The notes under the pieces are model-generated. The model was not told where the DNA came from and did no database searches. It saw only the letters and a program-made list of their open reading frames with translations. A DNA stretch of 64,000 nucleotides from Peribacillus glennii (GTDB lineage: Bacteria; Bacillota; Bacilli; Bacillales; DSM-1321), in NCBI RefSeq assembly GCF_003429105.1, contig NZ_QVTD01000001.1:178251-242250 (forward strand), written 5' to 3'. Shown piece by piece: positions 19,502 to 28,932 of the stretch (its first letter is position 1; the number at the start of each line of letters is the position of its first letter). A program made the position numbers and the translations under genes.

Positions 19502-19543
19502 AAAAGCCCCATTCGACCATCAAGGGATGGCTAACGGGGCTTT
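19502..19543 (-). terminator. Terminator of the manganese catalase gene
   Basis: On the minus strand AAAGCCCCGTTAGCCATC pairs with GATGGTCGAATGGGGCTTTT (with small internal mismatches), followed by T-rich sequence. Confidence 0.85.
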
Positions 19544-19546
19544 CCA

Positions 19547-20383
19547 TTAGAGTAATGAATTTTTATCCATTGGCAACGTATTATGTGTACTTGGCGGCGC
19601 TGGTCGCAACTGCGGCTTAGGTGCCTCGGGCTGAGGCCTGTTTTCGTATTTGAATTCGCTGTGGCCATCTATGCTTACACCATTTGCCCATCTTCCTGTA
19701 CTGCTTTCTTCCCCCTGAGAGAAATTGTATAGTGTAAAGGCTACATCTAGACGTTCCTTCTCCCTCGGGAACGTACTTGGAACAAGCAGCCCCTCTTTCT
19801 CTTCCAGCTCAGCAATGGCTGCTGCCCACTGGTTTTGATGATAAGAATCCCGGGCTATTAACACGGATAGCAAATCCTTCACTCCCCGGTCGTCCGTCAT
19901 TTCGTATATTCTGACTGCTTGAAGGCGGCCCTGTGATTCTGCATTCAGATTCGCACGGAAATCTGCTAAAAGATTTCCACTTGAAGTGATGTAACTGCCC
20001 ATCCATGGATTACCTACACTGTCGCCTGGTCTGGCCCCCAGACCTGATACAATGGCATGCTGTGGATTCATCCCGCCTAATATTGCACCTATCATTGGGT
20101 CTTTTGCGGCTTCTTCCTGTGCTTCCACGGGCGTATTATCCAGTAATCTGGCTACCATGGTTGCCAGCATTTCAATATGTCCAATTTCTTCTGTTCCTAT
20201 ATCAAGTAACAAGTCACGGTACTTCTCATTGCCTCTAGTACTCCACCCCTGGAAAAGATATTGCATCGCAACCGACATTTCACCATACTGTCCTCCAATA
20301 AGTTCCTGCATTTTTTTTGCAAGGAGAGGGTCCGGCCTATCCGGTTTGGCTTCAAATTGCAGTTCCTTTACATGATAAAACAT
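19547..20383 (-). CDS. Manganese catalase family protein
   Basis: A 278-aa dimanganese catalase, similar to B. subtilis YdbD. The dimetal ligands are all present: Glu35 (GQYGEMSVAMQY), Glu66 and His69 (GTEEIGHIEM), Glu149 (NAESQGR) and His182 (DSYHQNQ). It should decompose hydrogen peroxide. The C-terminus ends in a proline-rich tail (PQPEAPKPQLRPAPPS). Start ATG 20383 has a good ribosome binding site (AGGAGGCG). In Bacillus such catalases are usually part of the general stress response or spore-associated; the promoter here was not resolved. Confidence 0.93.
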   Translation of the reverse strand: MFYHVKELQFEAKPDRPDPLLAKKMQELIGGQYGEMSVAMQYLFQGWSTRGNEKYRDLLLDIGTEEIGHIEMLATMVARLLDNTPVEAQEEAAKDPMIGAILGGMNPQHAIVSGLGARPGDSVGNPWMGSYITSSGNLLADFRANLNAESQGRLQAVRIYEMTDDRGVKDLLSVLIARDSYHQNQWAAAIAELEEKEGLLVPSTFPREKERLDVAFTLYNFSQGEESSTGRWANGVSIDGHSEFKYENRPQPEAPKPQLRPAPPSTHNTLPMDKNSLL

Positions 20384-20578
20384 TCTTTTCGCCTCCTGAA
20401 AGTAGAATAGTGATTTGAGCCTGCCCTCTACTTAATACCCCATACAATTGGAGGAAAACTAATTTATATCGCTTTTCCAGGAAAAGGATAACCAACACTT
20501 TCTAACTTTTGTTTTGTGGGCACTGTTTTCTCAAACTTAATTAGGGGTAAAAAGTGTTCTTCTGTACAGGAAATATCT

Positions 20579-20647
20579 TTGTTATTAGTGGGGATAGCAT
20601 GCGTGGCTATCACGGTATTTGGCGCAGGAGGAGCCTATACTAATTGA
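20579..20647 (+). CDS. Possible 22-aa hydrophobic peptide
   Basis: TTG 20579 lies 7 nt after CAGGA and starts a single hydrophobic helix ending GAGGAYTN. No homology is recognised; given its length it could be chance. Confidence 0.2.
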   Translation: MLLVGIACVAITVFGAGGAYTN

Positions 20648-20723
20648 TAATAAAATGTAAATTTGAGGTCTCTACTGTTTCTTCCCTTTTAATTTAAAAA
20701 TGGAATATCATTGAAAAAAACAT

Positions 20724-20748
20724 GTTTTAAATGCAATAGAAAGGGAAA
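20724..20748 (+). promoter_or_regulatory. Sigma-B-type promoter of the KGG protein gene
   Basis: GTTTTA, 13 nt, GGGAAA. This is close to the Bacillus sigma-B consensus (GTTTAA, 12-14 nt, GGGTAT) and lies 46 nt upstream of the coding sequence, which belongs to a family known for general-stress control (GsiB). Confidence 0.7.
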
Positions 20749-20793
20749 TCAACAACCAGAAAGACATAAAAAAACTTTAAGGAGGAATTTTTT

Positions 20794-21087
20794 ATGGCTA
20801 ACAATGATAGAGAAAAGAATGGAAAAATGACGGTAGAAGAAGCGGGACGTAAAGGCGGAGAGGCTACAGCCGAAACTCATGGCAAGGAATTTTACCAGGA
20901 AATCGGCCGTAAAGGCGGAGAAGCTACAGCCGAAAACCACGACAAAGAATTTTATCAGGAAATCGGCGAAAAAGGTGGCAATGCACGAGCGGAGCAACGG
21001 GACGATGACAGTGATGGGAAAATGAGCAGGGAAGAAGCAGGACGTAAAGGCGGAGAAGCAAGAGCAAGACAGCGTGATGACGATTAA
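20794..21087 (+). CDS. KGG-repeat general stress protein (GsiB-like)
   Basis: A 97-aa hydrophilic protein built of repeats with the core GRKGGEA (three exact copies plus a fourth, GEKGGNA), each followed by an ATAE or ARAE segment and EFYQEI. The repeat is typical of GsiB and YciG-type KGG proteins and of plant-type LEA hydrophilins. Such proteins are thought to protect cells during desiccation or stress. AAGGAGG precedes ATG 20794, a sigma-B-like promoter lies upstream and a terminator directly downstream, making a monocistronic unit. Confidence 0.85.
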   Translation: MANNDREKNGKMTVEEAGRKGGEATAETHGKEFYQEIGRKGGEATAENHDKEFYQEIGEKGGNARAEQRDDDSDGKMSREEAGRKGGEARARQRDDD

Positions 21088-21114
21088 ATATAAATAATTG
21101 ATCAAATAGAAATA

Positions 21115-21146
21115 GAAAAAAGAGAAGACATGTCTTCTCTTTTTTC
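21115..21146 (+). terminator. Rho-independent terminator
   Basis: AAAAAAGAGAAGACA pairs with TGTCTTCTCTTTTTT without a spacer beyond the turn, followed by T-rich sequence. It could work in both directions. Confidence 0.85.
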
Positions 21147-21220
21147 TATTATTACGAGACATGATTACAAAGTATCAGGTAAAGCATTTCAAACTAACTT
21201 TCCAGGTCTGACGAATGAAA

Positions 21221-21320
21221 AGCAAAATGAAAAAGCCCCAAAACGTTGCCATTTCAACGTTTTAGAGGCTTTGGTTAGTGACCTGTGAGGGGCTCGAACC
21301 CCCGACCCCCACCCTGTCAA
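21221..21320 (+). repeat. Left attachment site (100-bp direct repeat)
   Basis: This 100-bp segment repeats at 31333-31432 with a single mismatch (21229). It contains the 3' part of tRNA-Val from the discriminator base to the anticodon loop, plus the tRNA terminator hairpin. The tRNA is truncated here: the sequence diverges after CCTGTCAA. This is the left end (attL) of the integrated element. Confidence 0.88.
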
Positions 21321-21642
21321 TTTTCTAAACTATCTTTTATACAGTACTTTTGCATAAATAGATTCCATTAAGTCCAATCATTCAAGACCGTAATGTTTAT
21401 TTATGCAAACAGATTCTCTTAATTCCATTGTTTCTAGAAATTCTGTGCAATTTCTGTGCAATCTTTATCAATGAATCCTAATTGAGATGATGGTAGGGTC
21501 GTTTTTTATTATTTAGTTCTGCTACTCACTCTACATGTGTGGAGTGTATGTGGCAACATATGAGGTGCTTGGTGAGTTATTTGCAAAAACATCCTACATC
21601 CCACTAACGTTTAGCTTCCGGTATTTCTTTTTAACAAGAATA

Positions 21643-23590
21643 CTATCCAGCTGTGGCATTCTTTTCTGTTTTACCTGAAACAATCTTTGAAGTTGTTCTT
21701 ACTGTGTAGACAGTCGGTTGCTCTTGTGCTGTTCTATCAAGCACAGTTGTCAATTTCGTACTCGTATTTCCAGCTTTATCAGTAGCCGTTACCTTTACTT
21801 TCACGCCTGCTTTTTGTTTGCTAATTTTAAAAGTATAGGCACCTTTTTCATTGGTAGTTGTTATTTTCTGCCATTTGTCTCCAAAATATAATTTAACGGT
21901 GGACATTACTTGTGCAGTTCCAGTTACTGAGATACTCTGATCACTTATCTGATTAACTGAAATTATTGGGGCAGTTTTGTCTAGTACGGTTGTTATTTTT
22001 TCAGTTGTGTTCCCAGCATCATCCTTAGCGATTACCTTTACTTTCACACCTGCTTTTTGCTTATTTATTGTAAAAGTAAAATTACCTTTCGAATCAGCTA
22101 TTATTTCTTTCTGTTTTTTTTCATTTAAATATAATGTAACTTTCGCATTTTTTTCTGTGGTTCCTGAAATTGTCGTAGATTTATCGCTTACCTGGTTAAT
22201 AAAAAGCGGCGGCGGAGTCACATCCATCCATTTAGCATATATGGTCACATCTCCGGTTAGATGATCCCATACAGTGTCAAAATTTTCATCTTCATACCAA
22301 TTTTCAAATTGATAGCCTGATTTTTTCATGTTCGAAAATGCATTCTTCCCTATTTTCGTTACGTTGTATGGAATTTTAACAACCGATAATTGATTACCGG
22401 CAAACGCAGAAGCACCAATACTCGAAACTCGTTCTCCAATCGTCAAACTGGTAAGTTGATTGTTGGAAAACGCATACGCCCCGATACTTCCTAAACTAAA
22501 GGGAAGAGTCAAGCTTTCGAGCTGATTCTCCTATCGACGGTAAACTTTTAGGAAAATATAAACCCTTTATTTTATTCCCCAAAAAAGTAGATTTACCAAT
22601 ATCTACCAGATTTTCACGGAAGACTGCATTGGTCAATTTATTATTTTCAAACACACTTGTACCCAAATCCGTAACACCAGTTGGAATCGAAATACTGGTT
22701 AATAAATTATTAGCAAATGCTGATTTTCCAAGATCAGCGACACTATCAGCTATAACAGCCTTCGTTAACTTGTAATTTGAAAACGCTGATTTTCCAATGC
22801 TAGTAACACTGTATGGAATCGCGACACTGGACAATTGATTTTTGTAAAAAGCAAAATCCTCTATACTTTTTACACCATTCGATATGGTTACACTCGTTAA
22901 CATGTTATTAGAAAATGCTGATTCTCCAATACTTGTTATATAGTCCGGTATGGTTAGACTTGTTAGCTGATTATTTGAAAAAGTATTAGATTTGATACTT
23001 GAAACAAAGGACGGAATGCGAACTCTATTTAATTGATTGTTGGAGAACGCCGATTCTCCTATATTCCTCACTGTATCCGGGAGTATAATACTCGTCAGTT
23101 GATTATCTGAAAATGCTAAATTCCCTATATCTCTCACGTTATTTGGAATTATTACAGTTGTAAGTTGATTGCCAGAAAAGGCTGAATCACCAATTTTATC
23201 CACCCTATCTGGTACTGTTACATTTATAAGCTTATTACTAGAAAACACATGATCTGCTAATCCATTAATACTATTCGAAATCGAAACATTTGTTAGTTGA
23301 TTATTAGAAAATGCATAAGGGCCAATGCCTGTTACACTATTGGGAATTGTCACACTTTGCAATTCATTATTTGAAAATGCAGAATCTCCAATACTTGCAA
23401 TGCTATTTGGGATCGTTACGCTTGTTAATAGATTATGCGAAAACATAGAATGCCCGATACTTGTCAAACTATCTGGCAAGGATACTCCTGTAAGTTTATT
23501 GTAAGCAAATGCAGCTTCCCCTAAGCTTGTTACACCTTCCGGTATTGAAACTCTTGTCAGTTGGTTGCCAGTAAATGCCCTATATCCTTA
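21643..23590 (-). pseudogene. BspA-like leucine-rich-repeat surface protein with InlB-B and Ig-like domains, decayed
   Basis: Some fifteen 23-residue repeats of the type SIGxxAFSNNQLTSVTIPxx (BspA/LRR_5) are followed by an InlB B-repeat (GYQFENWYEDENFDTVWDH ... VTIYAKW) and two Ig-like domains (each ending KVKVxAxDxAGNTxxKxTTVLD). Three breaks: the 5' end starts inside a repeat after a stop near 23585, with no signal peptide; between GIGE-type repeats at about 22525 a deletion of 16 or 17 bases shifts the frame; the 3' end stops inside a third Ig-like domain, without an anchor. The intact form would be a secreted adhesin-like protein. Confidence 0.8.
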
Positions 23591-24209
23591 TAAAACCAAC
23601 CTCCTCCTGTCAATGCCGATAGGCGGAGGTGAAAATATTCGAAGACGTGTTCAAATACGGACAGTTTCAGAAAAAAATGAGGTGACTATCATTTGAATGC
23701 AGCATCTTGTAAATCGAATCAATGTAGAGCAGCTACACTTGCCACATCGTTTACGAGCAAAGCGTGTTGAGTCATTGTTGGCAATTAAAAAATGCTGCTT
23801 TTGGTAGTATGTTTTATGAATGTAAAAAAAGCCTAAACATACAAGTAGTGCATAATAACTTGCATAATTTAGGCTCTTTTGTTTTATTCCTTATTGTGTT
23901 AAAGCACCCTTTAGTGTAAGTACATCTTTTCACATTTAATCTAAATCAAACTCAAACTTAAAACCTGCAAGTTTAGCTTTATCAAATACGTTTCATGAAG
24001 TCCCTTTTCGTTGGGCAAATGAAACTGGATATCTTAAAAAATCCAGTTGCAACAATATATTATGTTTTCTAGTTTGAATACCCTCTTTTTAACTTTAGTA
24101 ATGAAAATAAGCCAAAACTATGCAACTCTGTCTAAAAAGCTGCATAATATCGGCTCTAAGGATTTTATACGTTAGAAGATTAGCTTTTCGTTACATTAAC
24201 AGAGGCTTT
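23591..24209. other. Gene-free part of the element with a terminator-like hairpin
   Basis: About 620 bases. The stretch 23695-23810 has short coding-like ORFs after GAGGTGA but none is convincing. A long hairpin at 23824-23880 (AAAAAAAGCCTAAA / TTTAGGCTCTTTT) resembles a terminator. Confidence 0.4.
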
Positions 24210-25457
24210 CTAATTAAAAATTATAGGAAAAGTAAATGTAACGAAAGCTGCCCAAAGTCCGTAGACCGGCAAATACTTAGTAATGGCATCTTGGATAGTT
24301 GAAGGTCCGGATTTGTTTTGTAGAAAACGCATATAGGAGAGCATAATCCAAATTAGATTTGCCCAGATAAGTATGTTTACTCCTAAAACAGCAAGTCTAT
24401 TAGGCGTAATCCCATAAGAAGAAAGTCTGAACACGATGGCTGACAAAGCCACACTGTCAATGATAAGCGCAAGAACAATTAAGGCAAAATTTATATAATC
24501 TGAAATGTTCTTTTTCTCGTCTGAGTCGCTCTCGATAATGGAAAATATGGTAACGGCCAATACACCAAGGAGTATTCCGTTGAAGGCTATCAGGAAATTG
24601 CGGTCCAAGAATGGATTTTTTCCGACCCATATAACCGTTATAAGATAGACCAACAATGTGACCAGGACAAGAGGACTAAAAATTTTAGCTATATATGGTG
24701 TAATATTCACTGCAAGTTTAAGATTCATTGATACCATGTATGCAGCCACAATCGCGAGAGCGGCAGCACCAAATAAAACGACATTACTAAAATAGAAGTC
24801 TTCTATATCCAAGCCAACAAAGCTAAATAACTGCATGGTTAATGCTGCTAGTACCATTCCGCTAACTGCCATGCTGGCGTAGAGAATACAATATTCCAAA
24901 TTAAATTTAATAAAGGCTAATCTTGTACTGCCTTTTGAATATTCATTTCCTGTAAATGCAAGTCCTACCAATACCCATAAGAATATGGGAAGGTGCAAAT
25001 AAGCAAGGATAATACTGTCTTTATAATTTAATGGCAGCATGTTAAGATAAAACCCGGAAATTAGGAACAACGCTGCAAGGGAATAAATAACACTTTTTTT
25101 CGGAGTATTATTGTAAACAAAATAGGCAGCAATAAAGGGAATTATACCAAAAGCCAGGTTAATTGGAGCAATTGCTTCCTGTTCGACAAAATGGAAAATG
25201 ATCCTGGTGCTTATCCCGGCCAGAATGGATAAAATGCCCATGAATAAGAAACCTTTTTGAAGCAAGGAAGATTTTTCTGTATTTGCCGTCTCCTTGAAAT
25301 GCAATCTTTCATACCAAACACCAAGAACCTGAGAATCGGGATTTTGTTCCCATGCTTGTGAGAATGACTTTTTAAAAGCTTTCGGGTCTTTTCTATACAT
25401 TCTCTCCAGCTCATGAGGGTTAGCAATATTTTCAATAATCAAATTGTTAATGTCCAT
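24210..25457 (-). CDS. DUF4153-like polytopic membrane protein
   Basis: A 415-aa protein from ATG 25457, which has GGGAGGT 6 nt upstream. A soluble N-terminal segment (PHELERMYRKDPKAFKKSFSQA) is followed by about twelve hydrophobic helices with the DUF4153-type features. It is the last gene of a minus-strand DUF2975 - XRE - DUF4153 operon. Similar regulator-membrane protein sets occur in B. subtilis (YoaS-YozG). Role unknown; probably an envelope sensing or transport module. Confidence 0.7.
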   Translation of the reverse strand: MDINNLIIENIANPHELERMYRKDPKAFKKSFSQAWEQNPDSQVLGVWYERLHFKETANTEKSSLLQKGFLFMGILSILAGISTRIIFHFVEQEAIAPINLAFGIIPFIAAYFVYNNTPKKSVIYSLAALFLISGFYLNMLPLNYKDSIILAYLHLPIFLWVLVGLAFTGNEYSKGSTRLAFIKFNLEYCILYASMAVSGMVLAALTMQLFSFVGLDIEDFYFSNVVLFGAAALAIVAAYMVSMNLKLAVNITPYIAKIFSPLVLVTLLVYLITVIWVGKNPFLDRNFLIAFNGILLGVLAVTIFSIIESDSDEKKNISDYINFALIVLALIIDSVALSAIVFRLSSYGITPNRLAVLGVNILIWANLIWIMLSYMRFLQNKSGPSTIQDAITKYLPVYGLWAAFVTFTFPIIFN

Positions 25458-25505
25458 AGTTATACCTCCCCTAATAATTGTTATACTAAGTTTCCTCCAC
25501 AATGT

Positions 25506-25721
25506 TTAACTGTCTTCGTCACTTTTGTATTCTAAAATATCTCCAGGCTGACATTCTAAAGACTTACAAATTGCCTCTAAAGTGGATAATCGAATCGCTT
25601 TTGCCTTTCCATTTTTCAATATAGAAAGGTTCGCCATTGTTATTCCAACCTTCTCCGAAAGTTCTGTTACGCTCATTTTCCTTTTTGCTAACATCACATC
25701 AATATTGATTATAATTGCCAT
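25506..25721 (-). CDS. XRE-family transcriptional regulator (YozG-like)
   Basis: A 71-aa helix-turn-helix protein: MSVTELSEKVGITMANLSILKNGKAKAIRLSTLEAIC covers the Cro/CI HTH, ending with CQPGDILEY. GAGGTG precedes ATG 25721. It lies between DUF2975 and DUF4153 genes with 11 nt and 48 nt gaps, the usual layout in which this small regulator controls its own membrane-protein operon. Confidence 0.9.
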   Translation of the reverse strand: MAIIINIDVMLAKRKMSVTELSEKVGITMANLSILKNGKAKAIRLSTLEAICKSLECQPGDILEYKSDEDS

Positions 25722-25732
25722 TGTTATTCACC

Positions 25733-26215
25733 TCAGACCGTTAAATCATTTTCTGATTTGATATTAATTGCTTCTTGTAAAAGTTTTTGGAGAACAGCCG
25801 CAAAGACTGCGATAACCATCGAAGCAAAAGGAACAACCAATCCGACAAAGATAACTCCTGGTGCGTCGTCTACTTCCGCAAAGATATAGAAGAGCGGCCA
25901 AACTAGCACATGCAAAATACTGATTGTGATGGCACAGTATTTGATTTTCTTTAAAGCTTTTACAGATAAATCGGAGAAAGCTTTATTTTTGTCAATATAG
26001 CGTAAGAGTTTGAAAGCCTGATACAAAGCAAAGTAAAAAGGTATCGCCGATGCATCAAAAGCGATGAAAACGAGATATTTTATAAAAGCAAACTCTGAAA
26101 GCAATTTTGCTGCAAGGTTCGCCATCTCAGGTACCAAAAAGATGCACAGAGCAAGAACTGGAACTCCTAAAAGAATAACAGCTATTTTTAAAAACAACGT
26201 TGTTATTTTTTCCAT
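25733..26215 (-). CDS. DUF2975 family membrane protein
   Basis: A 160-aa protein with four membrane helices, starting MEKITTLFLKIAVILLG at ATG 26215 (GAGGTG 6 nt upstream). Family features are the AFKLLRYIDKNKAFSDLSVKALKKIKYCA loop between helices 2 and 3. First gene of the DUF2975-XRE-DUF4153 operon. Confidence 0.85.
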   Translation of the reverse strand: MEKITTLFLKIAVILLGVPVLALCIFLVPEMANLAAKLLSEFAFIKYLVFIAFDASAIPFYFALYQAFKLLRYIDKNKAFSDLSVKALKKIKYCAITISILHVLVWPLFYIFAEVDDAPGVIFVGLVVPFASMVIAVFAAVLQKLLQEAINIKSENDLTV

Positions 26216-26398
26216 AAAAAGCACCTCACTTATTTATTCTGAATTTGATTTTAATATTTATTTTATCGTTTTACAATAAATTTTTATTAATTATAATAAT
26301 ATTTTTATTGTATATTTTTGTTTTAAGCAAAAATAAAAAGCATTCCTCATTCAAAGAAATGCTCTATAACTTTAAACCATTAAATTTATAACTTGTAC

Positions 26399-26500
26399 AG
26401 CTAACCTGCCCCGTTAGTGGAACAAGAAAAAATGCTGCTGTAGCAGCCTTTTTATTTAACTAACGCCCCCGCTAGCTTAAGTACATTTCTTCACAATATG
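26399..26500 (+). repeat. Dispersed intergenic repeat, full-length copy
   Basis: Left module CTAACCTGCCCCGTTAGTGG then AACAAGAAAA, a variable hairpin (GCTGCTGTAGCAGC plus T-run), then the right module GCCCCCGCTAGCTTAAGTAC and ATTTCTTCACAAT. It lies between the DUF2975 operon and the next gene. Other copies: 27004-27085, 27719-27810, 28186-28230, 28608-28665, 30423-30455, 35263-35295, 38811-38860, 39124-39215, 41138-41175, 42342-42395, 43352-43405, 55455-55562, 57150-57250, 58789-58840, and a reversed right module at 36768-36793. Confidence 0.8.
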
Positions 26501-26693
26501 TTCGAAATGTGCATCAAATGAGCTGGAATTGCTCTTTTACTAAATTGATAAGCGAATTACTCATATAAATGATTCCATATCCTACTAAGGCTTTATATGT
26601 TACACTAGTATGTGAACACAAAATATAATACTTTGGGTTATACTCGACTTTCCTTAGTCCTCTCCCTCCGTATATGGAAGGAGACGAAACTAA

Positions 26694-26930
26694 ATGTCTA
26701 AAGTTTACCTTGAAAAGATGTTAAAAGATCTCAGTTTCTACAGCGAAGTAGAAATTACTCATACGTTCTCAAAAAATAAAAGACCACTAGTCACAGTTGA
26801 TTGCTACAAGAACACCTATAAGCTAACATTTATCGCAAATAAAAATACTGAAATTTACGATAATATTGAAGATGCAGCAACAGCTATTCACAATGTATTA
26901 AATGGCACATTAGAAGAATCCACTAATTAA
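26694..26930 (+). CDS. Hypothetical protein, 78 aa
   Basis: ATG 26694 follows GGAAGGAGA at 10 nt. A small mixed alpha/beta protein (MSKVYLEKMLKDLSFYSEVEI ... VTVDCYKNTYKLTF), with no motifs I recognise. It is a single-gene unit with its own terminator overlapping the stop, between two copies of the dispersed repeat. Confidence 0.65.
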   Translation: MSKVYLEKMLKDLSFYSEVEITHTFSKNKRPLVTVDCYKNTYKLTFIANKNTEIYDNIEDAATAIHNVLNGTLEESTN

Positions 26931-26945
26931 TTAGTGGTTTTTTTA
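26920..26945 (+). terminator. Rho-independent terminator overlapping the stop codon
   Basis: CCACTAATT pairs with AATTAGTGG, followed by seven T residues. Confidence 0.85.
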
Positions 26946-27017
26946 TTTGCCGACTATGTCGCAAAATGTGTCAAATACGCATTATGGGTTTTTACTTCTT
27001 CCACTAAACTGCTCCTA

Positions 27018-27076
27018 TAGTGGAACAAGAAAAGCTGCTTCAAAAGCAGCTAGGATCTTATACTCAAGCACCCGTT
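27018..27076 (+). repeat. Dispersed repeat core identical to 57168-57226
   Basis: This 59-bp segment (TAGTGGAACAAGAAAAGCTG ... CAAGCACCCGTT) is base-for-base identical to 57168-57226, which lies 30 kb away and outside the tRNA-Val element. The central GCTGCTT..AAGCAGC hairpin is shared by these two copies. Confidence 0.85.
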
Positions 27077-27097
27077 AGTTCATTAAGGTATGAATTA

Positions 27098-27640
27098 CTA
27101 CTTATTCCAATCCTCAGCTAACATACCGTAAACAATATGGTCAACATAATGGTCATACACCCATTCTGCTTGTCTAATACAACCTTCATTAACAAAACCC
27201 AATCTTTCAGGAATTCCTCTACTTTTCTTATTCTCCACAGCAACCTTAATTTCAACTTTATCTAGTTTCAATTCATTAAATGCATAATCAGTCAATGCCC
27301 TGGCTACTCTTGTCATAATTCCATTTCCTTGATATTCTTCTTCGAGCCAATAACCAATATATGCAGTTTTATTTGACCAATTTATTTGGTTATAACCTGC
27401 TACACCAACAATTTGTCCCTTATACATAATAACTGTATTGACACTCTTGTTTTCAGCAAAACCTTTTAAAGACATATTAATGAACCCTTTTGTATCTTCA
27501 AGTTTTGTTGTATCATCCAGCCAAGGAAGCCATTCTCGTAGATATTCTCTGGATTGATTTGTTATTTCGAAAACTCTTTCTGAATCCTTTAATTCTAACA
27601 GTTTCAATGATAACTCCTCATCAATCTTATGTAAGAACAT
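27098..27640 (-). CDS. GNAT family N-acetyltransferase (RimJ/RimL, YdaF-like)
   Basis: A 180-aa acetyltransferase. ATG 27640 is 7 nt from GGGG, so it is preferred over ATG 27646. Seen: REYLREWLPWLDDTTK near the N-terminus, GVAGYNQINWSNKTAYIGYWL (beta4), the acetyl-CoA loop EEYQGNGIMTRVARALTDYAF, and NKKSRGIPERLGFVNEGCIR. It resembles YdaF, a putative ribosomal-protein or aminoglycoside-like acetyltransferase. Single-gene unit bounded on both sides by the dispersed repeat. Confidence 0.9.
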   Translation of the reverse strand: MFLHKIDEELSLKLLELKDSERVFEITNQSREYLREWLPWLDDTTKLEDTKGFINMSLKGFAENKSVNTVIMYKGQIVGVAGYNQINWSNKTAYIGYWLEEEYQGNGIMTRVARALTDYAFNELKLDKVEIKVAVENKKSRGIPERLGFVNEGCIRQAEWVYDHYVDHIVYGMLAEDWNK

Positions 27641-27796
27641 ACTCATCCCCCTAATTTTTCTATTGGTTTATTTTGTATATTACCATATATGATTAATGGA
27701 TAAATCACTTGTTTATTATGGAGCTAATCTGCCACGTTTGTTTAATAAGCAAATTCAACAAAAAATGCATTAATCCTTCACGGACTAATGCACTCG

Positions 27797-28126
27797 TTAG
27801 CTGAACATAAGGCTGTTCTTACCAAAATACTTTTTAACCTCTTCAGTAAACCCTGTATCTTCAATCCATTCAAAGACTTCATCCTCTAGTGCCTGAATTT
27901 GCTCATTTTCTTTTTCATCCTCTGAATAAAGGTAATAATCATTTATTCTGGCAATAGCAGCTGAAAGGTTTTGTCTCATTATCATAGCTTCTTTTATTTC
28001 AACATCAGTTTCCTTCTCACTATATTTGTCCTGCATTCTTCCTAATTGATGCAAACCTTTAAACAAAAAGTAAATTGACATTAATAACTTTGTTTTTTCT
28101 TCTTCTGTCATTTGATTAAATTTCAA
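27797..28126 (-). CDS. Hypothetical helical protein, 109 aa
   Basis: TTG 28126 lies 6 nt after GAGGTG, giving MKFNQMTEEEKTKLLMSIYF. All-helical and acidic at the end (EDEKENEQIQALEDEVFEWIED). The stop lies inside a diverged copy of the dispersed repeat (27719-27810). Family not recognised. Confidence 0.6.
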   Translation of the reverse strand: MKFNQMTEEEKTKLLMSIYFLFKGLHQLGRMQDKYSEKETDVEIKEAMIMRQNLSAAIARINDYYLYSEDEKENEQIQALEDEVFEWIEDTGFTEEVKKYFGKNSLMFS

Positions 28127-28358
28127 GAAAATCACCTCTTTATAGTCATTCCCTAGGTTCATATGTGTCATAACCTAATTAAACTAAACTGCCCCTTTAA
28201 TTGAAGAAGGAAAAGCTGGCCACAAAAATAGATCCGTATTAAGAAACAGGCTCGAACTGCTCAGTTTAGAAAGTCTGAATTTACATTGCTATAAAAATTC
28301 AACAGTGTTAATCTTGATACACATAGGAATATTTTTCCTATGTAAAGGAGAGTACGCT

Positions 28359-28514
28359 ATGGTAAGTGCCAAAGCTGATCGCTTCCTACTTTCTCTAGAA
28401 CTTGGACGATTACTAATTGATTTTAACAATTGTAGCGATGTCCTAGTCCGAGACAACATTTACCAAGACATTCTCTTGCTGAGAAATGCATTAGTTTTGA
28501 CTGCTATAAAATAG
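28359..28514 (+). CDS. Small hypothetical protein, 51 aa
   Basis: ATG 28359 has AAAGGAG 8 nt upstream. The product (MVSAKADRFLLSLELGRLLI ... LRNALVLTAIK) is predicted helical. Its last codons form the first arm of a terminator (GACTGCTA / TAGCAGTC plus six T, 28499-28525). Its helical-pair size is reminiscent of small regulators of sporulation kinases, and a kinase gene follows, but I see no specific motif. Confidence 0.55.
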   Translation: MVSAKADRFLLSLELGRLLIDFNNCSDVLVRDNIYQDILLLRNALVLTAIK

Positions 28515-28525
28515 CAGTCTTTTTT
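28499..28525 (+). terminator. Rho-independent terminator
   Basis: GACTGCTA / TAGCAGTC with a tight loop and six T residues; overlaps the 3' end of the 51-aa gene. Confidence 0.85.
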
Positions 28526-28932
28526 ATGAACAATTTTGCTTGTGGTGTAGCTTCTTTTCTTCCACTTTATCTGTCTTATGCAACATAAACACACCAATTC
28601 TCTTCTTCAACTAAACTGCCCCGTTAGTGGAATAAGAAATGGCACCTGAATCTCGAGCACCTGTCAGTTTGAGAATAATTGCTTCAGTAATCATAACAGG
28701 TTGAATTGATACTATTGGTATTAAGTTTTTTTCAAATAAAGCCAGTGCTAAAATCATAAACAAATGAACCCTCTTTAGCTGTACTGTCATTTAGTTTAAA
28801 AAACAGTTATTTATTGATTCTTAACGTATTTATGAACTGTTTTTTTTTTTGCATTTTTCCGAAAATGGTTGTGAACATATCGCATTTAGTTTTAAACTAT
28901 CAATAAAAAGAACTGTCGGACGGTGGATTGTT

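Noticed and set aside
23695..23810. Short ORFs after GAGGTGA in the element
   Set aside because: Two overlapping frames of 25-38 codons exist, but neither shows a recognisable domain or a decisive start.
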